Of a stretch of 64,000 bases of DNA, positions 63,500 to 64,000 are shown piece by piece. The DNA comes from Pycnopodia helianthoides (taxonomy: Eukaryota; Echinodermata; Asteroidea; Forcipulatida; Asteriidae). The notes beneath the pieces are model-generated. The model was given only the letters and a program-made list of their open reading frames with translations. It made no database searches and had not been told where the DNA came from. The stretch covers positions 6,063,001 through 6,127,000 of the forward strand of contig CM063250.1 in the NCBI GenBank assembly GCA_032158295.1. Direction: 5' to 3'. The position numbers were made by a program, and so were the translations under genes. Positions within the stretch are counted from its first letter, which is position 1. Every line of letters begins with the position of its first letter.

Positions 63500-63760
63500 T
63501 ATTAATGGGGCTTTCCCACAGGGCCAGAACTTTTTCCTGCCTCCCCCCACCCGGGCATTCAGGCCACAACTTGCCGCAAGAGTCGGCAATCTCTTTGTCA
63601 CCCCGCCGTCGTGGAATCGTGCCTTAATAGCCCGCGTCGCGCCCATGTAATTTTCACCGCGAGAGGCCGATGTGTTTACATCATTGCGCCGGGGCGGGTG
63701 CGCCGTTTACGACCGACTCGCGCGCCCCTGTCGTTTGGGCTAATTTCTGGACAAATAGAC
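63500..63760. promoter_or_regulatory. CpG-rich island upstream of gene 2
   Basis: A sharply delimited GC- and CpG-dense block in AT-rich DNA, about 1.7-1.9 kb upstream of the gene 2 B-chain exon. It includes CGCGCG-type runs and a forkhead-like TGTTTAC (63673-63679). Neither strand carries a convincing coding frame. It could be the promoter or first noncoding exon of gene 2, or a conserved enhancer. No donor with good consensus was found inside it. Confidence 0.35.
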
Positions 63761-64000
63761 CCACTAGGAGGTCAGGCTCCGACGTCCTCTTTGAAGAAGT
63801 CGGAAGATTCTTGGGTTGTGCTTTGTGGGATTTTCTTTAAGTGAGCGGTTCCGCCGACGTGAACGATTGAGGAATTATTATGGTTGGACAAAAAAATGTA
63901 TAAGGTGCGGTTTCGCGGTGTATAAATTGACTGATCGTGACATTTGATATGGGTTAGAAAATTGTGTAAGGTGTGGAAAGATCACAGTCATTGCAAGTTA

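Overview
This looks like animal nuclear DNA, most likely from an echinoderm (a sea star is my best guess). Genes are sparse and split by introns with GT/AG splice sites. Most of the window is AT-rich noncoding sequence filled with short inverted-repeat elements, microsatellites and minisatellites. The echinoderm assignment is inferred from the protein architecture (IGF/insulin-type B and A chains followed by a very long charged E domain, as known for sea urchin IGFs) and from the repeat style. No species-diagnostic sequence was available to me.

The only genes I can support firmly are two insulin/IGF-like peptide genes in tandem on the minus strand. Gene 1 occupies 6505-9974: a B-chain exon (coding 9814-9964), an A-chain/E-domain exon (7237-7949) and a terminal exon (6505-6666). 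Spliced, it encodes about 341 residues. Gene 2 occupies at least 59409-61812: a B-chain exon (coding 61641-61794) and an A-chain/E-domain exon (59409-60058), 268 residues to the last certain donor. Its last exon is unresolved; a GC-rich exon-like block at about 54246-54624 is a candidate. In both genes the B-to-A intron is phase 1 (as in vertebrate insulin and IGF genes) and the A/E exon ends in phase 0, so they are duplicates. Both have a splice acceptor just upstream of the ATG, so each has at least one undetected upstream noncoding exon.

The two products differ in the C domain. Gene 1 has a short IGF-like linker with one Ser-Arg-Arg. Gene 2 has a longer proinsulin-like C peptide ending in an Arg-Gln-Arg-Arg-Arg furin-type site. 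Both carry an acidic then strongly basic E domain.

Layout: 1-6504, 3' flank of gene 1 with repeats and a GGAAGAGCACTT minisatellite; 6505-9974, gene 1; about 10.0-59.4 kb, intergenic or 5' intronic sequence with several inverted-repeat families (including four kinds with TTAA ends), simple repeats, tRNA-related fragments and two GC/CpG-rich islands; 59409-61812, gene 2; 61813-64000, upstream flank of gene 2 with more repeats and a striking CpG-rich island at about 63500-63760. Almost all other open frames are chance or repeat-driven. I found no rRNA, intact tRNA, CRISPR or prokaryotic features.
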